Assembly: GCF_019308285.1 (NCBI RefSeq)
Contig: NZ_WWEM01000021.1
Span: forward strand, 1-62,883
DNA from: Flavobacterium quisquiliarum
Lineage (GTDB): Bacteria > Bacteroidota > Bacteroidia > Flavobacteriales > Flavobacteriaceae
Direction of reading: 5' to 3'
DNA: 62,883 nucleotides
The notes below the pieces were generated by a model. It searched no databases. It was given only the letters and a program-made list of their open reading frames with translations, and had not been told where the DNA came from. Shown piece after piece: positions 1 to 7,851 of the stretch. The first letter of the stretch is position 1. Each line of letters opens with the position of its first letter. A program made the position numbers and the translations under genes.

Positions 1-43
1 GCGCAGATGGTACTGCATTATTGTGGGAGAGTATGTCGTCGCC
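1..43 (+). rRNA. rrf: 5S ribosomal RNA, 3' end (partial)
   Basis: The first bases contain the typical 3' end of bacterial 5S rRNA (GGTACTGC, then GGGAGAGTA-GTCGTCGCC). The rest lies left of the window. A T-rich terminator hairpin and two tRNA genes follow, which fits the end of an rRNA operon. The exact 3' end is estimated. Confidence 0.85.
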
Positions 44-52
44 TTTCTTTTG

Positions 53-84
53 AAAACCCTGTCCGAATTGAGCAGGGTTTTTTA
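53..84 (+). terminator. Rho-independent terminator after 5S rRNA
   Basis: AAAACCCTG pairs with CAGGGTTTT across an 11-nt loop and runs into a T tract. It sits directly behind the 5S gene, so it probably ends the rRNA operon transcript. Confidence 0.8.
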
Positions 85-115
85 TTCTAACTTTTACTTA
101 TTTATAAGTAGAAAT

Positions 116-188
116 GGTACCTTAGCTCAGATGGTAGAGCAATGGACTGAAAATCCATGTGTCCCTGGTTCGATCCCTGGAGGTACCA
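116..188 (+). tRNA. tRNA-Phe (GAA)
   Basis: A 73-nt cloverleaf. The acceptor stem GGTACCT pairs with AGGTACC, the anticodon loop is CTGAAAA (anticodon GAA), and the T loop is TTCGATC. The CCA end is not encoded. It lies between the rRNA terminator and tRNA-Leu. Confidence 0.95.
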
Positions 189-194
189 CATAAT

Positions 195-280
195 GCTCGG
201 ATGGTGAAATTGGTAGACACGCTGGACTTAAAATCCAGTGAACAGCAATGTTCGTGCGGGTTCAAGTCCCGCTCTGAGTA
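195..280 (+). tRNA. tRNA-Leu (TAA)
   Basis: An 86-nt class II tRNA with a long variable arm. The anticodon loop CTTAAAA gives anticodon TAA. The acceptor stem GCTCGGA pairs with TCTGAGT, with G-T wobbles at the outermost pair and one internal pair. It starts 6 nt after tRNA-Phe and was probably co-transcribed with it. Confidence 0.93.
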
Positions 281-285
281 CTAAA

Positions 286-321
286 ACTTCAACTAGTTTT
301 GCTAGTTGGAGTTTTTTTTTG
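286..321 (+). terminator. Rho-independent terminator after tRNA-Leu
   Basis: ACTTCAACTAG pairs with CTAGTTGGAGT around a TTTTG loop (one G-T pair), followed by nine T. It ends the tRNA transcript. Confidence 0.85.
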
Positions 322-423
322 TAGTAATTTTTCCTTTTGTAAGATTTAAATGTTATTCGTTAAGCATATTGGAGCGTAAATTTTATATTTTTACGTTATC
401 TATAAACCAATATAGTTTTACTT

Positions 424-876
424 ATGCAGAATATTTTTCTTCTAGAAGATTGCGAACAATTTATTAATCGAATTAATAAGTTGAAACCAAATTCACAACC
501 ATTTTGGGGTAAAATGAGCGTGGATCAAATGCTGGCTCATTGCAACGTGACCTATGAAATGGTTTACGATAACATTCATCCAAAACCCAATGCTTTTTTT
601 AAGTTTATTTTAAAATCATTTGTAAAAAAGAAAGTAGTCGATGAAACTCCTTATCCAAAAAATATAAGAACGGCTCCTCAATTTATTATAAATGGAAATC
701 GTGATTTTAACCTTGAAAAAAAGAGACTTATATCTTATATCAATAAAACTCGAGAATTAGGTGAGAACGAGTTTGAAGGGAAAGAATCTCTTTCTTTTGG
801 AAAATTAAGTGCTAAAGAATGGAATAATATGTTCGCAAAACATTTAGATCATCACTTTACTCAATTTGGCGTATAA
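424..876 (+). CDS. DUF1569 (DinB-like) family protein
   Basis: 150 residues. The sequence fits the DUF1569 family, which has the four-helix DinB/YfiT-like fold. The FWGKMSVDQMLAHC segment near residue 30 and a C-terminal HLDHHFTQFG segment supply the histidines that bind a metal in DinB-like proteins. The biochemical role of the family is unknown. No signal peptide or membrane segment is visible, so it is probably cytoplasmic. The next gene starts 17 nt downstream on the same strand, so the two may share a transcript. Confidence 0.8.
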   Translation: MQNIFLLEDCEQFINRINKLKPNSQPFWGKMSVDQMLAHCNVTYEMVYDNIHPKPNAFFKFILKSFVKKKVVDETPYPKNIRTAPQFIINGNRDFNLEKKRLISYINKTRELGENEFEGKESLSFGKLSAKEWNNMFAKHLDHHFTQFGV

Positions 877-893
877 TTATATTTTATTTACTT

Positions 894-1328
894 ATGAGAA
901 CTTATTTTCTTTTATATTTTTTGTTTCTTGGTATAATTTGTAATGCGCAAAAGCAAGAGGTTCAAAAGTGTATAGAATTTTTTTTTGAAGGATTCCATCA
1001 AAGAGATTCTGCAAAAATTAAAACCGTCTGTGCAGATAAAATGATTTTGCAGTCGATTAGCGAAAACTCTGTAAAAGGCAATAAATTATCTAATGAAAGT
1101 GCGGCTGCATTTTATAAAGCAATAGCGTCTATACCGTTAAGTATGAAATTTCAGGAAAAAATATTAAGTTATAATATTCAGATTGATGGGGTTATGGCTC
1201 ATGTTTGGGCGCCTTATGAATTTTACATAAATGATAAATTCACTCATTCAGGTGTAAATACCTTCACTTTGTTTAAAGAAAAAGACAATTGGAAAATTAT
1301 TTATTTGATAGATACAAGAAGAAAATAA
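894..1328 (+). CDS. Exported SnoaL/NTF2-like (DUF4440-type) protein
   Basis: 144 residues. Residues 1-18 form a signal peptide with a hydrophobic core and end in NAQ, a cleavage pattern common in Bacteroidota. The remainder looks like a single NTF2-like cone: an early helix (CIEFFFEGFHQRDSAKIKTV), then strands around VMAHVWAPYEFYIND and WKIIYLIDTRR. Such domains are either enzymes or ligand-binding modules, and no catalytic set is recognisable. It follows the DUF1569 gene closely. Family level assigned with moderate confidence; function unknown. Confidence 0.7.
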   Translation: MRTYFLLYFLFLGIICNAQKQEVQKCIEFFFEGFHQRDSAKIKTVCADKMILQSISENSVKGNKLSNESAAAFYKAIASIPLSMKFQEKILSYNIQIDGVMAHVWAPYEFYINDKFTHSGVNTFTLFKEKDNWKIIYLIDTRRK

Positions 1329-1330
1329 TA

Positions 1331-1984
1331 TTAATTTTTCTGATACTCAGTAGAATAATACAAACAGATATCCGTTAGAAGACATTCAGCACATTTTGGT
1401 TTTGGTCTGCAAGTTTCTCTTCCTAAAAAAGAAATCGCCATTCCAATTTCTGACCAGATATTTTTTGGTAAAACCTGCATTAAATCTTTTTCCACCTTAT
1501 TGCCGTCTTTGGATTCTTTAATGATTCCAATTTTTGGTGCTACTCTTATAACATGTAAATCGGCAATTATACCTTCGGCTGGCTGATGAGTTTCTCTTAA
1601 AATTACATTCGCAGATTTTCTTCCGATACCTTTCAAAGCAGTTAAAGCTGACATATTTAGAGGTATATTTTTATCCTCTTTTATTGTCTTGGCAATATCC
1701 AAAAGCCATTGTGCTTTAGTGGAATAGTTTCGAACTTTACTTATATAAGGTATAAAAGCTTCCAAATTTGTTTCAGATAGACTTTTTAGCGTTGGATATT
1801 TTTCAAATAAAAGAGGATAAATTGAATTAATATTAGCATCAGAATCTTGCGCAGATAACACTACCATTACCAAAAGCTGATAGGTGTTTTTATAATGCAA
1901 AGGGTGTTTTTTTCCTTTATATTTTTTTAAAATAGGTTCTAATTTTGTTTCCCAGCTTTCTGTTTCTCCAAATAAATCCATCAT
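1331..1984 (-). CDS. nth: Endonuclease III-type DNA glycosylase/AP lyase
   Basis: 217 residues, HhH-GPD superfamily, acting in base excision repair of oxidised pyrimidines. The helix-hairpin-helix is at about 118-126 (LKGIGRKSA) with the probable catalytic lysine at 123. The catalytic aspartate is 142 (ADLHVIRV). Four cysteines at 192, 198, 201 and 207 form the [4Fe-4S] loop. The first spacing is x5, one shorter than the x6 of E. coli Nth. The gene ends 2 nt from the convergent NTF2-like gene. The start is the first of two adjacent ATG codons; either is possible. Confidence 0.93.
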   Translation of the reverse strand: MMDLFGETESWETKLEPILKKYKGKKHPLHYKNTYQLLVMVVLSAQDSDANINSIYPLLFEKYPTLKSLSETNLEAFIPYISKVRNYSTKAQWLLDIAKTIKEDKNIPLNMSALTALKGIGRKSANVILRETHQPAEGIIADLHVIRVAPKIGIIKESKDGNKVEKDLMQVLPKNIWSEIGMAISFLGRETCRPKPKCAECLLTDICLYYSTEYQKN

Positions 1985-2024
1985 TAAAATTATTTGATTT
2001 TTAGATAGTTAACTATAAAGTTAG

Positions 2025-2888
2025 TTAGTTTTTGATGAATTCTAATATTTTTTTTATAACATTTTGATTTCCAAGTATTTTTCTATGACCTAATCCATCA
2101 GTTAGAAATAATGAACCATTTTCAAGGTTTTGATGAATGTGAATTCCTGCTTTTACAAGAACTTCAGGATCATCATTATCATGTATAACTAAAACTGGAA
2201 TTTTAACTTTTTCAGCTGCACGATAAGCTGAAAAGTCATCCATTTTCAATTTATATTTATCTTCAAAAAATATTCTCAAACGCTCACTAAATTCCTTGTT
2301 TAACATTAGTTTTGAAATAAACTCATCTAATATATCTTGTACAATATCTCCGCTTCCAATTATAATAGCTTTATTTATTTTTAGACCATCTTTAATAGCA
2401 TTCAAAACAGACATACCACCTAAAGAATGTCCGATTGCAATTTCAAACGGGCCAAATTGTTTGTCAATTTCAAGAATAGAGGCGATAAATTCGGACATTA
2501 TTGTTGTACTTCCTTCTGATTTTCCGTGAGCCGGAGCATCAAAACTGATAGTAGAATATCTCTGTTTTAATAATTCGTCAGCAATTTTAAACAGCTGCGT
2601 TCCTCTTCCAGACCAGCCATGAACTAGTAGTATTTTACGTTCACTTTGTCCATAGTGATATACTGTGATCTTTTTATTAATGGCAGGGACTTGTAAGACT
2701 TGCTGTAAGCTTTTAGAATCCATCTCAAATTCTCGTTTGGGAACTTTATGTTTTATTGGAGTTGTGAATATTTTCGCTGCAAATTTGGTAGCGAGATTTT
2801 TCGATACAAATGCACAAACCTTGGCAGATAGTATAATTATCTGTGGAATTTTTAATGATTTAATAGGATTAATTGCCTTTTTTGCCAT
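2025..2888 (-). CDS. Alpha/beta hydrolase
   Basis: 287 residues. The canonical fold is visible: oxyanion segment HGWSGRG near residue 90, nucleophile elbow GHSLGG with Ser155, a likely acid residue in HDNDDPEV near 240 and a C-terminal His268 in GLGHRKIL. Residues 1-50 are basic and partly hydrophobic and could be an N-terminal anchor or helical cap. The substrate cannot be read from sequence; esterase, lipase or thioesterase activity are all possible. It is divergent from glgA with about 118 nt between the starts. Confidence 0.85.
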   Translation of the reverse strand: MAKKAINPIKSLKIPQIIILSAKVCAFVSKNLATKFAAKIFTTPIKHKVPKREFEMDSKSLQQVLQVPAINKKITVYHYGQSERKILLVHGWSGRGTQLFKIADELLKQRYSTISFDAPAHGKSEGSTTIMSEFIASILEIDKQFGPFEIAIGHSLGGMSVLNAIKDGLKINKAIIIGSGDIVQDILDEFISKLMLNKEFSERLRIFFEDKYKLKMDDFSAYRAAEKVKIPVLVIHDNDDPEVLVKAGIHIHQNLENGSLFLTDGLGHRKILGNQNVIKKILEFIKN

Positions 2889-3006
2889 TTCAATAAAACT
2901 TGTTTAAGTGCAGTACTTTGCTTGTTTTTTTGCTAAATTTAAAAAAAGATAAAAGTAGCATATTAATGATTGTTTCGTAAAAAATAATCGCAAATTAATT
3001 TCTGAG

Positions 3007-4434
3007 ATGGAGATTTTTCATATAAGTGCAGAGTGTTATCCTATGGCAAAAGTCGGCGGTTTGGCTGATGTTGTTGGAGCATTACCCAAATATCAGACAA
3101 ATGCAGGTCATCAGGCTAGAGTTGTAGTTCCTTGTTATGATACAAAATTTAGAAAAGAAAATGATTTTGAATGCGTTCATTGGGGAACAGTGAAACTTGG
3201 AAATTTTGATTTTCCTTTCAGCGTTCTTAAAGAAACTACGGATAAATTGGGTTATGAATTATATCTTATCGAAATTAATGATTTATTTAATCGCCCAAAT
3301 GTCTATGGATACGAAGATGATATAGAACGTTTTTTGTCTTTTCAGATCGCAACTTTAGATTGGATTATAGCCCGAAATAAAATTCCTGATATAATCAATT
3401 GTCATGATCATCATACGGGATTAATTCCATTTATGTTACAGTTGGCTTATAAATATGAAACCCTCAAGAATGTAAAGACAGTTATAACTATTCATAACGG
3501 CTTATATCAAGGTTGGTTTGGATTTGATAAATTGTATTATCTGCCAGAGTTCGATTTAAAACATATTGGATTGTTAGAATGGAATAATTCTATTAATTCA
3601 CTAGCTGTCGGAATTAAATGTGCGAATGCAGTAACAACAGTTTCTCCAAGTTATCTGAATGAAATAAATAATGCGGCAAATGGGTTGGAAAGCTTGTTTC
3701 AGGCTGTTCGCAATAAATCAAGAGGAATTTTAAACGGAATTGATTTTGAAGTTTGGAATCCATTAAAAGATGTAATGATTACTAAGAATTATTCTATTGA
3801 AAATTTTGAAATTGGAAAACAGAAAAATAAAGAAAAGTTATGTGAGCAGTTTGAGCTAGATCCTTCAAAACCTCTTTTTAGCTTCATTGGACGTTTGTTT
3901 GAAGAAAAAGGAGGAGATCTATTGCCACAAGCTTCAGCTTTAGCTTTATCAGAACATTTTGAAGAGATTAATATTCTGATTTTAGGATCAGGAAATGCCG
4001 TAATAGAAGAACAGTTAACACAATTGCGAAACGATTATAAAGGAAATTATAATGTTTTTATAGGTTATAATGAAGAATTAGCACATTTGATTTATGCGGG
4101 TTCAGATTATATTTTAATGCCATCCAGAGTTGAGCCTTGTGGTTTGAATCAAATGTATGCTATGCGATATGGAACAATCCCAATTGTTAGGAGAACTGGA
4201 GGTTTGCGAGATACCGTCATTGATTATGGAGATGAAGGAAATGGAATATGTCACGATCAGGCGTCGGTGGGAGATATCTGTTATTCCATAAATCGAGCTG
4301 TGAAATTGTACTATGATAAAATAAATTTCAATAAAGTAGTTCAAAGAGGAATGTCAACTGATCATTCCTGGGAGAGAGTTTGCCAAGAATATATCGAAAT
4401 ATACACCTTAATAATTGAGAAAAATGAAATTTAA
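3007..4434 (+). CDS. glgA: Glycogen synthase (ADP-glucose type)
   Basis: 475 residues, GT5 family. It transfers glucose from ADP-glucose to growing alpha-1,4-glucan. The family signature KVGGLADVVGALP is at residues 15-27 and binds ADP-glucose. The C-terminal GT-B domain holds GRLFEEKGGD and the RVEPCGLNQMYAMRYG segment with the conserved glutamate. Length is normal for the family. It opens the glycogen cluster; glgC begins inside its last codons (11-nt overlap), indicating translational coupling. Confidence 0.96.
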   Translation: MEIFHISAECYPMAKVGGLADVVGALPKYQTNAGHQARVVVPCYDTKFRKENDFECVHWGTVKLGNFDFPFSVLKETTDKLGYELYLIEINDLFNRPNVYGYEDDIERFLSFQIATLDWIIARNKIPDIINCHDHHTGLIPFMLQLAYKYETLKNVKTVITIHNGLYQGWFGFDKLYYLPEFDLKHIGLLEWNNSINSLAVGIKCANAVTTVSPSYLNEINNAANGLESLFQAVRNKSRGILNGIDFEVWNPLKDVMITKNYSIENFEIGKQKNKEKLCEQFELDPSKPLFSFIGRLFEEKGGDLLPQASALALSEHFEEINILILGSGNAVIEEQLTQLRNDYKGNYNVFIGYNEELAHLIYAGSDYILMPSRVEPCGLNQMYAMRYGTIPIVRRTGGLRDTVIDYGDEGNGICHDQASVGDICYSINRAVKLYYDKINFNKVVQRGMSTDHSWERVCQEYIEIYTLIIEKNEI

Positions 4435-5704
4435 AAAGAAAAATGTAGTTGCTATTATTTTAGGAGGAGGACAGGGATCGCGTTTATTCCCATTAACAGA
4501 AACGAGATCTAAACCGGCTGTTCCAATCGGTGGAAAATATCGTCTGGTCGATATTCCAATTTCTAATTGTATTAATTCGGATATTTTTAAAATATTTGTT
4601 TTGACACAGTTTAACTCTGCATCTTTAAATGCTCATATCAAAAACACTTTTAACTTTAGTATCTTCAGTCAGTCCTTTGTAGATATATTAGCTGCTGAAC
4701 AAACCCCAGATAATCCGACATGGTTTCAGGGAACCGCTGATGCCGTAAGACAATGTATGTCACATTTTTTAAAACACGATTTTGATCATGCTTTAATTCT
4801 GTCAGGAGATCAATTGTATCAAATGGATTTTAATGAAATGCTGGAAGCTCATATTGCTGCCGATGCTGAAATTTCGATTGCAACTCTGCCTGTAAATGCT
4901 AAAGATGCACCAGAATTCGGGATTCTTAAAACCGATCACGAAAACAATATTCACGCTTTTATAGAAAAACCACATGCTTCATTATTGCCAGAATGGGAAT
5001 CGGAAGTAAGTGAACATATGCAAGAGAAAGGTAAAAAATATTTAGCTTCAATGGGTATTTACATTTTTAATAAGCCATTGTTAGAGGAGTTAATGTCTAA
5101 CCAGGAAACGAAAGATTTTGGAAAAGAAATTATTCCACAAGCCGTTGGAAAACATAAAATATTAAGTTATCAATATGAAGGTTATTGGACAGATATTGGA
5201 AACATTGAATCGTTCTTCGAAGCAAATATTGGTTTAACAGCAGATATTCCAGAATTTAATTTATTTGATAACGAGAATAAAATTTTCACTAGACCAAGAT
5301 TATTACCTCCATCAAAGTTTAGAAACTCAATTATTAATCAATCTTTGATTTCAGAAGGATGCATCATAAATGCCAAAGAAATTAAAAGTTCTGTAATAGG
5401 TATTCGTTCTAGAATTGGGGAAGGAACCGTTTTGGAGAATTGTTATGTAATGGGGAATGACTTCTATCAGGATCTTGACGAATTGAATCATGAAAGTAGT
5501 ATCAGTAAAATTCATGTTGGCATTGGGGAAAATTGTTTTATTCAAAATGCTTTGATAGATAAAAATGTACGTATTGGGAACAATGTTCACATCAGCGGTG
5601 GAAAGCATTTGGATAATTTCACTAACGAATTATACAGTATAAAAGACGGAATTGTTGTGATTAAAAAAGGAGTTACATTATCAGATAATTTTAGAATAGA
5701 ATAG
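4424..5704 (+). CDS. glgC: Glucose-1-phosphate adenylyltransferase
   Basis: 426 residues from the ATG at 4424. A longer reading from 4415 would need a TTG start and is less likely. The enzyme makes ADP-glucose from glucose-1-phosphate and ATP, the committed step of glycogen synthesis. The nucleotidyltransferase signature GGGQGSRLFPLTETRSKPAV is near the N terminus, followed by the YRLVDIPISNC segment. The C-terminal part has the hexapeptide-like left-handed beta-helix (IIN-S-I-EGCII; GENCFI). It overlaps glgA by 11 nt and precedes glgB by 40 nt. Confidence 0.96.
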   Translation: MKFKKKNVVAIILGGGQGSRLFPLTETRSKPAVPIGGKYRLVDIPISNCINSDIFKIFVLTQFNSASLNAHIKNTFNFSIFSQSFVDILAAEQTPDNPTWFQGTADAVRQCMSHFLKHDFDHALILSGDQLYQMDFNEMLEAHIAADAEISIATLPVNAKDAPEFGILKTDHENNIHAFIEKPHASLLPEWESEVSEHMQEKGKKYLASMGIYIFNKPLLEELMSNQETKDFGKEIIPQAVGKHKILSYQYEGYWTDIGNIESFFEANIGLTADIPEFNLFDNENKIFTRPRLLPPSKFRNSIINQSLISEGCIINAKEIKSSVIGIRSRIGEGTVLENCYVMGNDFYQDLDELNHESSISKIHVGIGENCFIQNALIDKNVRIGNNVHISGGKHLDNFTNELYSIKDGIVVIKKGVTLSDNFRIE

Positions 5705-5744
5705 TTTTCAATATCAATATCAATTTTTGCCTTAATAAATAAAC

Positions 5745-7649
5745 ATGACTAAAGTAATCGCACATTCTCTTTTTACTGATTTTGATATCGATTTATTCAA
5801 AGCTGGAAAACACTTCAAATTATATGAAAAATTAGGAGCACATTTAATTGAAGTTAATGGAGTAAAAGGCGTTTATTTCGCAGTTTGGGCTCCAACAGCA
5901 CAGTCGGTTTCGGTTGTGGGCGATTTTAATTACTGGACACAAGGAGAGCATAATTTAAATGTTCGTTGGGATTCATCAGGAATTTGGGAAGGATTTATTC
6001 CCGATATTTCAAAAGGAACACTTTATAAATATAAAATACACTCTAATATTAATGGTGTTGTAACAGAAAAGGCAGATCCTTTTGCTTTGTATTGTGAAAA
6101 ACCACCGCATACTGCCTCTGTAGTCTGGGATTTAGATTATAAATGGAAGGACGAAAAATGGATGCAAAATCGTAAAGATAAGAATGCATTAGATAAACCA
6201 TATTCTGTTTATGAAGTACATTTAGGATCTTGGCGAAGAGCTGATCATAATCGTTTTTTAAGTTATCTGGAATTAGCAGATGATTTGGTAAAATACGTTA
6301 AAGAGACTGGTTTTACACATGTCGAGTTTATGCCTATAATGGAGTATCCGTATGATCCTTCGTGGGGGTATCAATTAACTGGATATTTTGCACCGACTTC
6401 CCGTTTTGGAAAACCACAGGATTTTATGGTTTTGGTTGATAAATTGCATCAAGAAGGAATTGGTGTTATTTTAGACTGGGTTCCGTCACATTTTCCTGAC
6501 GATGCACATGGTTTAGGTTATTTTGACGGTTCTCATTTATACGAACATCCAGATCGCAGAAAAGGATATCATCCTGACTGGAAAAGTTTGGTTTTTAATT
6601 ACGGAAGAAATGAAGTCCGAGCATTTTTAATTAGTAATGCCGTTTTCTGGCTTCAAAATTATCATGCTGATGGCTTACGAGTTGATGCCGTTGCCTCGAT
6701 GTTATATTTGGATTATTCTAGAAAAGACGGCGAATGGGAAGCTAATATTTATGGTGGAAGAGAGAATTTAGATAGTATTAGTTTTCTTAAAGAATTTAAT
6801 GAAGTAATCTATTCTAATTTTGATGGAGTCCAAACTATTGCAGAAGAAAGCACCTCCTTTCCAATGGTATCAAAACCAACATCTTTTGGCGGTTTGGGTT
6901 TTGGAATGAAATGGATGATGGGCTGGATGCACGATACTTTAAAATACTTTCAAAAAGAAACCGTTTACAGAAAATATCATCAGAACGATTTGACATTTTC
7001 AATGACTTATGCGTTTACAGAAAATTTTATGCTTCCGTTTTCTCATGATGAAGTGGTTTATGGAAAAGAATCGCTTATCTATAAAATGCCAGGAGATGAA
7101 TGGCAACGATTTGCTAATTTGAGATTACTATACGGTTATATGTTCACACACCCTGGGACAAAATTATTGTTTATGGGAGCTGAGTTTGGACAAACTGGAG
7201 AATGGAATTTTGAGCAAAGCTTAGATTGGCATTTACTGCAATATGATTTTCATTCAGGAATTAAAACGTTAATTACAGATTTAAATAATTTGTACAAATC
7301 CTATCCTGCGCTTTATGAAAAACAATTTTCAGCAGAAGGTTTTGAGTGGATCAATTACTCTGACCACCAAAATGCTGTGATGTCTTACATAAGAAAAGGA
7401 AATAATGAAAATGAAAACCTAATTGTAGTTTGCAATTTCACTCAAGTTGTGAGGGAAAATTATCGAATTGGTATTCCTAAAAAAGGAAAATTAAGAGAGA
7501 TTTTTAATACAGATAATTCGATTTACGGAGGAAGCGGTGTTGGAAATCATCATTCAGTTGAAACAAAAGCTTTCAAATATGATGGAAGAGATTTTTCGGT
7601 TGAATTAATTCTTCCTCCTTTAAGTGTAACTGTATATTCTTTCGCTTAG
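5745..7649 (+). CDS. glgB: 1,4-alpha-glucan branching enzyme
   Basis: 634 residues, GH13. It forms the alpha-1,6 branches of glycogen. An N-terminal CBM48-like domain (VYFAVWAPTAQSVSVVGDFN) precedes the (beta/alpha)8 barrel. The barrel has VILDWVPSHFPDD, GLRVDAV with the probable nucleophile Asp near 314, TIAEE with the acid/base Glu near 367, and FSHDEVVYGK with the transition-state aspartate. A C-terminal all-beta domain ends in VTVYSFA. It is slightly shorter than the E. coli enzyme, lacking the extra N-terminal domain. It belongs to the glgA-glgC-glgB operon. Confidence 0.96.
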   Translation: MTKVIAHSLFTDFDIDLFKAGKHFKLYEKLGAHLIEVNGVKGVYFAVWAPTAQSVSVVGDFNYWTQGEHNLNVRWDSSGIWEGFIPDISKGTLYKYKIHSNINGVVTEKADPFALYCEKPPHTASVVWDLDYKWKDEKWMQNRKDKNALDKPYSVYEVHLGSWRRADHNRFLSYLELADDLVKYVKETGFTHVEFMPIMEYPYDPSWGYQLTGYFAPTSRFGKPQDFMVLVDKLHQEGIGVILDWVPSHFPDDAHGLGYFDGSHLYEHPDRRKGYHPDWKSLVFNYGRNEVRAFLISNAVFWLQNYHADGLRVDAVASMLYLDYSRKDGEWEANIYGGRENLDSISFLKEFNEVIYSNFDGVQTIAEESTSFPMVSKPTSFGGLGFGMKWMMGWMHDTLKYFQKETVYRKYHQNDLTFSMTYAFTENFMLPFSHDEVVYGKESLIYKMPGDEWQRFANLRLLYGYMFTHPGTKLLFMGAEFGQTGEWNFEQSLDWHLLQYDFHSGIKTLITDLNNLYKSYPALYEKQFSAEGFEWINYSDHQNAVMSYIRKGNNENENLIVVCNFTQVVRENYRIGIPKKGKLREIFNTDNSIYGGSGVGNHHSVETKAFKYDGRDFSVELILPPLSVTVYSFA

Positions 7650-7806
7650 AAAAATCCTACATTTATTTATATAAGCAGCTTTTTGTCAGTTTATCGTTTT
7701 AAAATTGTCAATTTGCTGCTTTTTTGATCTAATATTTACGACTCAATCAGAAAAAACGTTTTCGTGATTAAACCTTTTATTCATAGGGCTTTATGAACTT
7801 TTTTTG

Positions 7807-7814
7807 TATGTTTG
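7807..7814 (+). promoter_or_regulatory. -7 promoter element (TATGTTTG) upstream of the GH31 gene
   Basis: This is an exact match to the flavobacterial TAnnTTTG element, 38 nt before the ATG at 7852. No TTG box is found at the expected distance, so the promoter is only partly supported. It would allow the glucosidase to be transcribed separately from glgACB, consistent with the 202-nt gap. Confidence 0.4.
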
Positions 7815-7851
7815 GAATAGAGATTATTGTTATAATTAATTCATTATCGAT

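Noticed and set aside
2889..3006. Riboswitch or leader upstream of glgA
   Set aside because: The 118-nt divergent spacer shows no stable stem or recognised aptamer; only AT-rich sequence.
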